Assembly (NCBI RefSeq): GCF_963676685.1
Contig: NC_092344.1
Span: forward strand, 52,102,830 to 52,166,829
Source: Mytilus edulis
Lineage: Eukaryota; Mollusca; Bivalvia; Mytilida; Mytilidae
DNA length: 64,000 bases
Reading direction: 5' to 3'
Shown: piece by piece, positions 23,020 through 36,100 of the stretch
How positions within the stretch are numbered: the first letter of the stretch is position 1
Layout of the letters: every line of letters starts with the position of its first letter
Program-made: the position numbers and the translations under genes
Notes under the pieces: model-generated
The model's input: the letters and a program-made list of their open reading frames with translations, nothing else
What the model was told of the DNA's origin: nothing
Database searches by the model: none

Positions 23020-24615
23020 TTTTTTCTATGGACTCTCATTTAAGTCCCACCCTATTCAACATTTTCATAAATGATCTACCTCAAATTTTTAAACAGGATG
23101 ACTGTGATCCCTTGAAAATAGAAGACAAATATTCGAAGTCTCCTATTTGCTGATGATATTTTGATAATGTCTGAAACTAAAGAGGGTCTTCAGTCAAGTT
23201 TAAACCATTTGTCTCAATACTGTGATAAATGGCAGGTAACTGTAAATTGAAAAAAAACTAAAACTATGATTTTAACAGTTTAAGCACAAGTAACAATAGG
23301 AAAAATCTTAACCATTCCTTTAATTATAATGGTGATAAATTAGAGCAAATGGAAAAGTTTAAATTTCATGGTAATATTATTAGTCAGAATGGAAATCTTA
23401 TTCATTCAACACAAGAATTAGCCAAAAAATCTATGAAAGTAATGTATTCTATAAAAACATATTGTAATTCGATTCATCAGACTCCTGTAAATTTGTCAAA
23501 CCATTTATTTAACTCACTCTTCAGACCTATATTAACTTATAACAGTGAAATATGGTATATGGATGCATACTCATCCTTTTATTAAGCTTCAATTAAAGGA
23601 GATAAAAATAACAAAAAAGTAGGTACTCTTAATTTCATTGACAAAAGTCCACCTGATAAAGTACTAAATAAATTTAATAAGTTAACTTTAGGAGCAAAAA
23701 AATGCTCTTGAAATATAGCTGCTCGATCTGAATTAGGCAGCTACCCTATTGATTGCTTTATAAAAAGACAAACTCTTCTTTTTCATGATAGACTATTAAG
23801 GGAAGAAACTAGTCCCTTACTAAAAGAGACACTAAATTTGGCAAAAACTTTACATAATGCAGGTATTTATTCTTGGTACTCCTATGTAAATCATGTCAGA
23901 AGTCAAAATGATTTAGAAATTGTTAACCAAAATAAGGATAAAAATAATAGGCTAATATACAAACAAAATCTAGAAAACTCCTATGAAAATTTATATAATG
24001 ATAAAATATTAAATTTACAAAAGAATAGCAAACTCCAACTTTTTAAAAAAATAAAGAAAAGCTATAACTTTGAACCATACCTACTTTCTCAAAACTTTGA
24101 ATATAGACAACTAATTTCTAAATTTCAAATAAGTGACCACTGCTTATTAATAGAAACTGGAAGATCTATACAGGAAAATTCCCAGAGATTTAAGACTATG
24201 TACACATTGTGATGTACTAGATGATGAGTTTCATTTCTTTTTTAAATGTAAAATAAAGGAACATTTAAGAAAAGAATTTTTAAATGAAAATAAATGTAAT
24301 AACTTAAATGATATAGATAAATTAAAACATATCCTCAATCCTGAAACAAAACAGGACACTTGCAAATTAGGCTCCTTTTTAAAAAATTCACTAACACTGA
24401 GGGCAGGGAGTCCTTGATATAATTTGAATCTCTTATATATATATTGATTTAAAAAAAAGACAAATTATAGTTCAAAGTGTCTCCGTTGTTTATTTTCATT
24501 GTTTTATGTTAACTGTATATTATGTATAATGTTTTAAGCCATTGGTCCATATGGGCGTAAAGTGCTTTTCAATAAAGAAAATTATAATATAAAAAAAGAA
24601 AAAAAAGAAAATTCA
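23020..24615 (+). mobile_element. LINE-C, 5'-truncated, with poly(A) tail
   Basis: Non-LTR retrotransposon remnant. The reverse transcriptase palm starts at LSPTLFNIFINDLPQIF (about 23038-23090). After a frameshift comes SLLFADDILIMSETKEG with FADD (about 23136-23185), then SLNHLSQYCDKWQVTVN. The C-terminal half is readable in pieces at 23349-23585 (FRPILTYNSEIWYMD) and 23838-24212. AATAAA lies at 24571-24576 and an A-rich tail at 24591-24612. Poly(A) and the motif style fit an L1/Tx1-like lineage (inference). Several stops and frameshifts show it is dead. Confidence 0.8.
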
Positions 24616-24685
24616 TTATAGAATGCACCACCAAACTGTTGACAGTCAGAAATGCTCATTTATTGTCCCCTCTAAAAAAAAACAA

Positions 24686-25077
24686 TAGACCACTTTCGAG
24701 TTCATCCGTCACCGGAAAAAACTCGTCAATTATACGCGCCTTTATCACCGTCAATTGTGCGTTTAGGGGCGTCGTCACTTCCTTCCAATGTTGAGCGAGT
24801 GGTTGGAAAACTATAATTCTATATTGTACGAATTATTCGGCAAATTGAATTCTCAAAATTGACAATCAACACTGCTGTCATTAGGGAATTGTCAGTAAGT
24901 ACCTACAGAGCAACCATTATTTCTAGTTTATCCTGCACAAAGACGATCACCAAGACGCTTGATGAACGTAAATAGTGCAGGGATACAGGCGAGCCCCTCT
25001 ATCTGGTAAATGACGTCATAAAGGCGTGCATAATTGACGAGTTTTTGCCGGTGACGGATGAACTCGAAAGTGGTCTA
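24686..25077 (+). mobile_element. 388-bp MITE, copy 1
   Basis: Terminal inverted repeats of about 45 bp: GACCACTTTCGAGTTCATCC...at the left and ggatgaactcgaaagtggtc at the right, flanked by TA on both sides. No coding capacity. The interior includes a cgtcatttac/tgacgtca-type motif and gttggaaaactataattct. A second copy of identical length lies at 28010-28401 in the same orientation. The TA target suggests a Tc1/mariner-type origin. Confidence 0.85.
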
Positions 25078-25204
25078 TCCTGGAATTCAGTGGATATGAT
25101 TAGTGACTTATTACATTTATATATAGATGCAGTATAATTTATCAACTCACAAACAAAGGTTTTTTGATTTATCAACCAGAATATAGCCCATCCTACAATA
25201 TCTG

Positions 25205-26235
25205 TTTTTATACGCCCGTAAAAACTTTGACCGGATGTATTATGGTATACACATGTCGGTTGTCCGTCCGTCTGTCTGTCCGGCGTAAACATGTCGCACC
25301 GTAACTTGAGAACAACTTATCCAAATTTAATGAAACTTAATATAGTTGTTTTTTATGATGGTCAAATGATCTGTATACTTTTTTGTGAAAATTAGATTTA
25401 AACTTTTTGATTTACGACACTTTGTAACTGAAACAGGAGTGTGTTGTTTTCACATGTCGCACTGTATCTTAAAAACGATTCTTGATTATGGCTTAAAACT
25501 TAAAACACTTCTTAGTTATATTAATCTTAATATCTGTATACTTTTTGTTGATAATTCAAAATTTCATTTTTGAGTTATTGTGTATTTTGTAAAAAAGGGG
25601 GAGGTTTTTTTTTACATGTCGCGCCATATCTCAAAATCTATTTATGATTATTGCTACAAACTTTACACACTTCTTTGTTATATTAATCTTAAGATCTGTA
25701 TACTTTTTGATGATGATTCAAAATTTCATTTTTGAGTGATTGAGTATTTTGTAAAAAAGGGGGAAGTTTATTTTACATGTTGTGCCGTATCTGTAACAAT
25801 TTATGATTATTACTTTAAACTTTACACACTTCTTTGTTATATTGATCTAAAGATCTGTATACTTTTTGGTGATGATTCAAAATTTTATTTTTGAGTTATT
25901 GAGTATTTTGTTAAACAGGGGAGTTTTTTTTACAATTTTGTCGCGCCGTATCTCAAAAATAATTTATGATTATTGCTTAAAACTTTACACACTTCTTTGT
26001 TATATTAATCTAAAGATCTGTATACTTTTTGGTTTTGATTCAAAATTTTATTTTAGTGATATTTAGTTTTTTGTAAAAAAAACAAACCAGGGTCTGGGGT
26101 TTCCCGCCCTGTCTCAAAAACTATATATGGTTATTGCTTAAAACTTTCTCAGAAACTATTTATGAGTATTGCATATAATTTCGACATAAGACGTCGGGCG
26201 TATCATGAGCTCATGGCGCAGCTGTTTATTTCTAC
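25205..26235 (+). repeat. Tandem-core repeat, family 3 (copy a)
   Basis: Head tatacgcccgtaaaaacttt, then gtccgtccgtctgtctgtcc, followed by about five units of 150-170 bp containing catgtcgcgccatatctcaa, actttacacacttctttgtt and gatctgtatactttttg. Tail: gacgtcgggcgtatcatgag then ctcatggcgcagctgttta. The same head and tail logic (cgcccgt...gggcgtatcatg) frames 38860-40390 and 44760-46346. Probably a non-autonomous element. Confidence 0.8.
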
Positions 26236-27194
26236 TGGGGGACACATAGGTACATTTACAGGGGAGTGAAACAATAGGCTTGCGCGCATCTTTCTTAGTT
26301 TAATGCATATGAAATTGGAATAAAAAAATTGTAGAAAGGTACAAACTTGTGACAAAAAAAAATATTGCAGTTTAGACAGTATATATATATGAATCCATCC
26401 TAATTTGAAAATGAACTTTAGTTTTAAAAGGGACTACTTAAAATCTATCAGTCTATCTTTGAAAATGACCATTACCTTTTTAAATCAAATGGGAAGCTAT
26501 ATCCATAATTGTACTGTTCTTACAAAGTGCGCAGTTTATTTTCATTAAGATTTTTATGCTCAAATGATATGAACTTAATTATTATGTAAAAAAAAATAGA
26601 CTTTTCATTTGGAATTAAATTCATATAGACTATAGTTAACATTAGAAAATGTCTAACTTTTTCAAATTATGTGAGATTTTCATACAACTTGTCTCCTTTT
26701 TCAATATTTTTATACTGTTCTTACATCATGTACATATTGGAAAATTTGTTTTTCATTTATATTTATTGGTGTCAAATTTTATCCTTTTAAATCAAAAGAG
26801 AAAATGAGAATTTTCAGTTAGGACTAAATTCAGATACTAATAGTCAACTTTGAGAATTTCTGTAACTTCATAAAATGACCTGAGATTTTCATAGAATAAG
26901 GCCATTATGTCATGTTTATACTGTTCTTACAATACATGTAAAATCTTAACTCATTTAGAGATATATACTACATGTTGAATAGGCAAATTCTACAATTGTT
27001 TTCAGTAAATCATGACTGTCAGTGATAGCAACTGTTATTTTTTTCAAGTCATAAGATTGTTACAGACCTTTACAAGCATACTCCATGCAAATTAGTCCTA
27101 AATATTACATTTTGTGATTACTTAACACAAGATTTGAAAATTTGAAGTTAAATGCAAATGGAATTAAACTATTTGATAGGAAACAATTGTTGAT
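26236..27194. other. Intergenic, AT-rich
   Basis: No gene or sharply bounded repeat seen. A loose alternation of phrases such as tatactgttcttaca (26708, 26917) hints at an old diverged duplication of about 200 bp. Confidence 0.4.
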
Positions 27195-27538
27195 AAATAA
27201 TACTCCAAATTGACAACAACACTTCAAATTAGATACCAAGCTAGGCTTTAGAACAATTTCATGTATCATATAATAGTAAAACGAACTCAATTTACATTGT
27301 AAAGAAACTTTAATTTTCTATATTTATCTTATCTATTTAGAACTCTATTGCTAATTTCACTTTTCATTGTTTCTCTCACCATGACGTCAAATTTAATGCA
27401 CCACTTTGAGTACTTCAGGGATGAATTTCTGTATAAAAATTGTCCTGATGAAGCCTGCCTTGCAGGCGATACATGTAGACCACAGCAAATAAAATTGCAG
27501 ACCATTTGAAGTGTTGTTGTCAATTTGGAGTATTATTT
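27195..27538. mobile_element. 344-bp inverted-repeat element
   Basis: Ends are complementary over about 40 bp: aataatactccaaattgaca at the left and tgtcaatttggagtattatt at the right, with caacacttcaaat / atttgaagtgttg just inside. The interior has gatgaagcctgccttgcagg and an A-rich end; no coding capacity. Probably a MITE. Confidence 0.75.
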
Positions 27539-28009
27539 AAATGTTGCATTCATTTGCATAATTTGACAACCCGGCATATCAAGGTATCCACTTCAGGGAC
27601 TCTATCGAAATGATTCACACAGGCGTTGGTTCACCTCTTGGAGTTTAGTTGTTGATAAAGTTAATGAAATATTTAATGTTTTATATATATTAAAATGTTA
27701 ATTGAATATTTTATATATAAATTAATAGAAATAAGGTTGAGTCCCCCATTAACAGTTTGATTTTTCCCAACAAAAAAGCTAGGGTCTGCCCCTGTCACTA
27801 TTCTTAGTAAAAAATGATTTTGCCCTGCCCAAGTTTGCACATGCCAATCTCGCAGATAAATATTGAACAGTCCCTAAATAAAACCACATTTAAAAGAATG
27901 TCTGTTTCCCCTCCCCCGGGTCTACCCTTTGTAAACAGACCAGGAAGGCAGGTTCTTTTTTTTTTTTTTTTTTGAACTGGTAGTGATTGTCATAGCATGG
28001 TCACATGAA

Positions 28010-28401
28010 TAGACCACTTTCAAGTTCATCCGTCACTGGAAAAAACTCGTCAATTATACGCGCCTTTATCACCGTCATTTTTGCGTTTAGGGGCGTCGTC
28101 ACTTCCTCCCAATGTTGAGAGAGTGGTTGGAAAACTATAATTCTATATTGTACGAATTATTCGGCAAATTGAATTCTCAAAATTGACAATCAACACTGCT
28201 GTCATTAGGGAATTGTCAGTAAGTACCTACAGAGCAACCATTATTTCTAGTTTATCCTGCACAAAGACGATCACTAAGACGCTTGATGAACGTAAATAGT
28301 GCAGGGATACAGGCGAGCTCCTCTATCTGGTAAGTGACGTCATAAAGGAGTGCATAATTGACGAGTTTTTGCCGGTGACGGATGAACTCGAAAGTGGTCC
28401 A
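28010..28401 (+). mobile_element. 388-bp MITE, copy 2
   Basis: Same length and orientation as the copy at 24686-25077, differing at only a handful of positions (for example cactttcaagttcatccgtc for cactttcgagttcatccgtc). The left flank is TA; the right flank has changed to CA. No coding capacity. Confidence 0.85.
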
Positions 28402-30131
28402 TTGTTTGACTTGTCCAGTCCAGGCCACTTATCAGTTGTTTGTGCTCAATTTTATTGTATTTAATTTTATTTAGATTATCAATCCTTCAGCTTTCAAGCA
28501 CTTTCCAAAAATTGAAACAAATTATTTTCAGGAAAGGGGGGGGGGGGGGGGAAAGGGAAACAAACATATTTTTAATTTTGGCCTAGCAAGTTTTTAAATA
28601 TCATATCTTATGAACTTTTAAATTTAATCCAATTCAATTATCGGAAAAGTAATGCCCTTAAATATTGTTACTATGACAGTAAAAATTAATAACAGCTGTG
28701 ACAACATCTTATAACACATAAGAATTGGTTTATTAATTTAAAACCATCTAAAATATGTATTAAAGATAATTATAAATATTCAATGCATATATTTTATTTT
28801 TGTCCTTGAGAGATAATTCCTAGGATATCTGTTAAAGATGTCTAAATTGACCAATAAGGCTAAAAAAAAATTATTATTCATTTCTAGAGACAAATGATAC
28901 TAATTGATATTTTTCTTCAATTTGAGTAATTTTAAATCTTCTATTAATATCAAACATGCATACCATACTATACTTTTGACAACTATCAAGAACTGATGAC
29001 CTTTTGCACACAATGTCAAAATTGAGCACAACAACGGATGTTATGATTTTTTTTTATTTACGCAAGAGAACATCGTGAGGATAAGGGGATACAAGTATCT
29101 ACTAAATTAACACAATCAACTTTGACCACATTTATTTGAAGAACTGGCCCAACTGGAAAAAAGTTTGTTACATTGTCGAGAACTGATAACACTGATAGAG
29201 ATTACAAAGGACATTTCGTTGAGCCGGCAAATGACGATGGCCTTCTTTAAATAATGGAGTGTATTGCTGCCGAGTAGAGCAAGGCGGAAAAAAAATAATG
29301 GTGATTGTTGTAAAAAATAAACAAAAAATAACGAAAACACATGAACTCTTCCTACAGAAGGGACTGATCATTTAACTTTAAAAGGGGGGGGTCATGTTTT
29401 TTTTCTGGCCAAATATTTATTTTTAAGACACGTCACAACAAATTATTTTTTCAAACTTAACAGGGGGGAACTGAACACGAAACATGTGAAATAAAATTGT
29501 GAAACGAGAAATAAGATCATAAATATTAAAGCAATAAGTGATAGAAGTTATTATTCAGCCATTATTGGAGATCATGCAGTCATTATCAATGATCATGGAT
29601 ACTTTGAGTCACATTTTAGTGCTGGGCTGACTTATAAATCATTTCTGGCCTACTTTTCAATCAAATGTGTGATATTTTAAGCACGAGAAATTGAAGCTAA
29701 CTGACACGAAAAATGGGAAATATTTAAGGGGAAACACGAAGCACACACACTGACCCTAACACAAGAAAAGGAGAAATAAAATGTCTAAACACGAAAACAC
29801 AGTAAATTAAAACAGTTGGAAACCTTGCACGAATATAACCCTTCACCACCCTCTTAACATTATTTTTATGGTATGCATCCTCCCTCAGAATATTTTTTCT
29901 TCTTCCTTTGAATATTTTTTTCCCTCAAAATTTAGAATCAATTATATTTTTGTGTTGGCAAACAAATTATAAAAATTAAAAGGCTCTTGAGCAAGTAATC
30001 GTCATGGATAATCAGTTGTATAGATTCTGAAATTGTAATTGATAATTTTTAGTAGATTTTCCTATTGAATGCATAAAAAAATGATTTTTTTTTTATTTTC
30101 AAAGAAAGCTTTGCCGAACAATTGAGTTGTG
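28402..30131. other. Upstream region of the HECT gene
   Basis: AT-rich, with a G-run at about 28537-28551. No open reading frame is supported. At 30107-30120 a pyrimidine-rich stretch ending ttttcaaag may be the acceptor of a 5' untranslated intron. A first non-coding exon and promoter probably lie in or upstream of this stretch, but I could not place them. Confidence 0.4.
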
Positions 30132-30197
30132 ATGAATGAGAATAATGATCCTCCACCACCTGCTAACAACAGTGTGTTGTTGCAACAATTTGGACAG
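30132..30197 (+). CDS. HECT gene, exon 1 (start)
   Basis: 22 codons, MNENNDPPPPANNSVLLQQF then GQ, followed by GTAAGA. Upstream in-frame TGA at 30123-30125 supports this ATG. Phase 0. Confidence 0.7.
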
Positions 30198-33100
30198 GTA
30201 AGAATTTAATATATGAATGAAACTGAACACCATGAGACAGAGTAATTTGTTTGTACATTAAAGTCTGCCTAAACCAACAATTTTGATAACTGAAATTCTG
30301 TCCAAACTTTCAGGGATCACTTTAGGCTGCCACTTGGCTTCATTGACACAGTAAAATGATAAAGAACGCACTGAAACATTTACTGTGGGCCAGATAGACG
30401 CAGTACCGATTCTAAGGGTGCATGGTTTATCAAACAATGCCTTTACATAATTGCTGTTATCCTTGGAATCTTACTTAGAGGCCACCATTACTATGTATCG
30501 CATATTTTGTTGTTGTTGAACTGACCCCTTTTGTCGGAGTTATGTGACTAATTGACTATTTCTTATTATTGTACACTAAGGGAACATTTTGTGGATGCAA
30601 TTCCTCATCGACCACTAATCCGATTTCTTTAAATTTTTCAGGATCGCTAGTTTCCATAAGTACTACATCATACTGCACCTCCATTTTAATATCAACCAAT
30701 TTTGTTGGAGTTACATGTATGGGACCATACTGTTCTTATCCCCCCCCTGTACATTGACGGGGGCATTAAGCTTTACCCTTGTCTTTATGTACATGTATAT
30801 ATGAAAAATAGTTGGGTCCTGTTCTATAACTAATGTTTGCCTCAACCAAGGCAAATGATTTAAAACTTATACACAAATGTTTATTACGTACTACAATGTA
30901 CACAATACAGATCAGGTTCAAATTTAGGTACTGTCACTTTTGCCGTTCTTGAGTTGTGCCCCTTTTTACCTGAGAAAAGATAGTATATGAAATGCTAAGT
31001 ACCATAAAACACAGATCTTGTTCCTATTTGGGTGGCGTCACTTTCACTGTTCCTGAGTAATTCTCCTTTTCCATTTTGTTCTTGTCCCGATTATGCATGA
31101 TTCAATCCATTTTGCCCGCATGGACATCCAAGTCCTTTAATACACATTCTTCATTTATTTATTTTCCCCGAGTTGTAGTTTGAATATCCTATAAATGAAC
31201 AGGAAATGGTTTGGGACATAAATTGAATCATTTTAAGTGAATGGTGCAGAAGCTTAGCAAAGAGGCAAAGATCTATATTTATAGAGTTTCGTATGCACCC
31301 CCACCCCCCGTAAGATGACAGGGGCATTAAGATTTACCCTTGTCCATCTGTATGTCCATCTGTCTGTCCTTCCGGCATATTCCCTATTAATTTATTAGTT
31401 TAAATTTTACTAATTAAATATTTAATGTTCTATCTATCCTTTTTCTGCCAGTTCCTGCAGACTATTCAACCATTGCTTGCCACTCAATCTTCATCAGCAT
31501 CAGATGCTTTGTCAATACAGTCTGAAGTAACTCAACCAGAGAGACAGTCACAGATTGCATCACAGACTGAGAGCTCAAAGCAGTCACATCCAAGGCAGAT
31601 CTTTTCCCCAAGCCGTTTACGTATACCATCGGCAAGGATGGTAAGATAATTGCTTATTTTATGCCGCCTTTTATTGCCCCGTCTTGATGGGTTGATGTAA
31701 GTTTTACCTTCTGTTCTGTCTGTAGGTGCTAATGTATGTCCTGCATATTTTCCTCAGCTAATACTTTGGAATTTTCCATGTCCATGAGAATGGTTTGAAA
31801 TTTGATGTTTAGCATGAGTTGTACTCTATTTTCCAGACATTTTTAGCTCGCCTTCCTCAAAGGTAGGGTGAGCTTTTGCAATCACCTTGCATCCAATAGT
31901 TTGCATGATTGTTTCTTAGAGTATTCTGCACAAAATGATTGTTAAGATTTTCAGAAAGATCGGTTGACAGATGTTGGAGTTATGGCCCCTGAAACATGTA
32001 GGTTAAGGTAATTAGTTGAGGGATTCAGGTTCCTAGGCGCCTCTAGTTTATATAATTTCATTGAATTTCAGTGTTACATTTTTGTGAACTAAAACGTAAG
32101 AACTGTCCATGGGAATGATTAAAAAACGTGCATACAGCGTCAGCATGAGGGTTTGTAATGTGTGTTTTTGCAACTTTCATTAAGGTGGAATGTCAATATC
32201 CTGTTCACCAAACTTTTTTTAGGCGTTGACATTCATGTTCTTTGGACAAATCAAAAAAATTTGTTTTTTTAAATTTTATCTTAATTCTTAAACTTCATCA
32301 AGAGCTAGTATGTTTTCACGTCTGTCTGTCCATCAGTCACCGCAAATCAGTTTTCCACACTTTTTTAAATCGTGCTTGAAGATATTGATTTGATATTTGG
32401 TATATAGTTTAATAAACATGACCAGTTACAGATCAAGTTCAAATTTGGTTTATGTAGGATGATTTTTTGTTGTTGTGGTCCTACTAATAAGGACTTCCAC
32501 AAAAATAATCAGTTTTCTATACTTTTCAGCGTCAGGTTTATAGTTTTATTATGACTAGTTACAGATCAGTTTTGAATTATGTCCTGGTCTGATGATTTTT
32601 GGTGAAGTTATGGTCTTTGGACTTAGAGAATTTATTAATTACACAAATACTGTAAACCAGGTTATTTTCTTGCTGTCTTTTTCTTGCGATTTAATTACCA
32701 ACTAAATCCACATCGACTGTTTTAAAATTACCATTTTACAATTATAAAGTGAAAAAAGTTAAATACAAAAGCATGTTGTGTCATATTTTCCTGACAATTA
32801 ATATCTACCTTGAACTTTCTTAGTACATTTTAAGTTCTATTACATCAATGATTTATAATATTTGCATATGCTAGTTCTATAATTGACGCCCGTCCCCTTT
32901 TACGGCTTTCATTATACATGAACCTTAGGAATGTTAGCATGTTAACTTTATGAGTATAGTTTTTAGATATGCAATTAGTGTCATTGAGCCAATTCACGTG
33001 CAGGCTTGTTAAAACAGTTACACAATTATATGAAAGAAATGACTTGATCAAAAGAGCATCTAATGCTGTAGGTGTTGTGTTTTGTTGTTAAGGTGGTACC

Positions 33101-36100
33101 TAACACTACAGGGAGATAACTCTGTAAAATCGGCTGAACATTTTAATTATGTTGTGTTGTAAAAGGAATATTAGGCTTTTCCGATTGATCAAAATTGGTG
33201 TTTGTCAAATTGCTATATAACCAGTGTAATTTTTCTGACAAAACGGTTGGTTCAATTTTTTTATATTTTCATATTTTAGTTAAAGTGTCACAGAAAATAC
33301 TTTGACAAAATTTTATGAAAATTAAATGAGCCAAATTTATTGTAGTGAAAGTGTTGGGTGCCACCTCAATCAGTAGACTATTTGATACGTGACAAGAAAC
33401 CACTGCAGATTAACGGATTGGGGTGTGTCATGATTACATAACATTTACTGTTTTAGTGTTTATTGAGCCAATTAGTCATGTCAATTGATGTTTTAATATT
33501 TTAACAAACTTACAAATGATAAACAGTCTGTAATTTCACTTTGTCTTTTTATGAATAATTACAGATAATGTTTCAATTGGGTTCTAGTCTTATGATTTGT
33601 AGGTCCTTGGACTTAGAAAAAAGCCCAAACTATCTGTTTTCAGAACTTCTTTTTCATGTAGCTTAAAAATATTGATTTGATATACAGATTTTTGACGAGT
33701 CATGTGTTAGTCCGAGTCCATACTTGTCTTTACTGTTCAGGGTTCAACCTGTGTGGTCTTATCAACAAGCTGCACCCATTGAAGCCAGTAGGGTTCCATG
33801 TATTGTTTGCAATATATTAAGAATGCTTGATGAATGTTTGTTTTCAGAATTCTAGTGCTACATTGTCCCTTTTGAGGGCAGAGTCAAGCAATTCTGAAGA
33901 TGACTTTGTGCAGCAATCAAGTATGGTGAGTATGGTAATGGTAAGTTGAGTATTTATTTGTAAGTTACATTAATTATTATATTATTTCAAGGGAAATCAT
34001 GTGTAAAAAAACAACAAAATTGTGGCAGGAGACATGTCTTAAGTATTAATAATGGTTACAGTCTCTGTTCACCTGGCCTTTACATGATCTAGTTATTACC
34101 ATATATACTATAAAAAAAAATCTCATGGCAGGCAGTGTTTTGCAAAAGAGGACAGCTATACTGTAAATTTGTATATATTTTTATTGATGTCATAAATAAG
34201 TTGGCATGATAATACAAATTTTCATTTGAAATATTTTTAAACAGCCTGTTCTTAGACGTCCCAAGCGCACAAGGGCAGTGGCGGTTGAAGTCAAGGGAAA
34301 GAGGAGGGGACGAGTTTATATGAAATTTAGTAATAAAAGTTAATCATACAATAGAACATTTTTATGATGTTTTTACTACAAATATTTTAAACAAACAAAT
34401 GAAACTGACATGATCATGCAATAGTGTATTAAAAATACATGCTTGATTCTGACAATGGGTATTAGGGCTATTCCATTTAAACATACATCAACCCCCAGGA
34501 AGGCACTATGACAATAGGGCAGCCACCCAGAGAAGCATTTTTACAAATTTTGAAGGATTGTCCTCATCAAAACTTTGAAAAGGGCACCCACCACTAGAAG
34601 TGGTTTCAAAATGCCTTCCTGGGGGTTGATCTATGTTTAAATGGAATAGCCCTTATTATGTGACACTTTGTGAATGTTGAATGCGTGGTTAAACTCGAGA
34701 TAATTACTGTGCCTATCCAATAAGCTTTGTGGTAGTAAACTACCTATTGCCTGACCAGTTTAAAAATTGTCAATACAATTTGTCCATTTAAATTGTACAA
34801 CAGGTATTGTGAGAGCTATTATCAACAGGTGGTCATTTAACTACCTGTAGATTTACCTGGTTTGTTTTTGACAGAGCTAATTTAAATGAATTTAAATGAA
34901 TGATACATGTAGCTAGCTTGCTTTCCTCATGTTTAATGTCCTGAATGAACTATTCTATTTAGGTATGGGATATTTTACATTAAATACACTATTTGTTCTT
35001 TCTAATAAAGATATGTATTGTATATTTATTCATTTTGCTTACAATCACAAATAAATCATTGCTGGTAAATCCCACTTTCATAATGAAGAATAAAGCATTG
35101 AAATTTCTATTCACTAAGCCATTTGTACTTTTTTTTGATATATATTGAAAATAAATTTTTAAACAGTAATTCCAATTGAAGTAGATCCTTAATATCAAAT
35201 GAAACTTAGCATCACTACTATTCCATTTCAGGAATCTTAATATAACATGAAAATATATCCCATTAGAAAACACTACGCCACACATAATTCATCTTGTAGA
35301 ATTATTCACAAATAATTGGGCTATCCAAAAAAATCCATTTCACAAACACTTTAATTCCATTTAGGATCAAAAACTTAAAATACATCCCACATTAAAAACA
35401 CCATGAAGCAAACATATATTGCCTTTTTTATAAACTAAATTCACTGATTGAAATTTCCATCTTGACTATTTTGAGACACAAAAAGAAATGGCTTAAAATG
35501 TCCCATCTCTAAATAGAATAGTCTATTCTGGACATTGGTCATGATGCATGAGGAAAGCAAGCTAGCTATCAGTCATTTAAATTTTACCTTTTAGGAATAG
35601 TGAAGATTTTTTTACTGGGTAGTTAAATGACCACCTGTTGATGAGCTCTCACAATACCTATTGTACAATTTAAATTTATTCTGGTCAGGCAATAGGTATT
35701 TAAATACCTCAAAGGTGATGGGATAATGACAGTAAAAGATGAGCATATATTCCATTCTGATCTTTTAATCTTCAATCAGTGAATTCTAGCCATCACGGTT
35801 CACCGTTCCAGGTGTGAAAAACTATGTATGATAAAGGGAAATGCATTAGCTCACTTTTAAATGAAGTATGACTTCTGATTACTTTTGTAACGATGAAATA
35901 CTTAATTAATTTAATTGATTAAATTTATAAAAAATAATAGCCTTTTAAACACAGTGTAATGAACTTATAAAAAGGGGGCTAATATACCAGGTAAACCTAC
36001 AGGTTGAAGTTGAATTTTCAAGAAGGAAGTATGCCATCATGATGAAACTCAATACACGTATGCATTTCGCTTGCACTAGTCCACATGGACTAATAATTGA

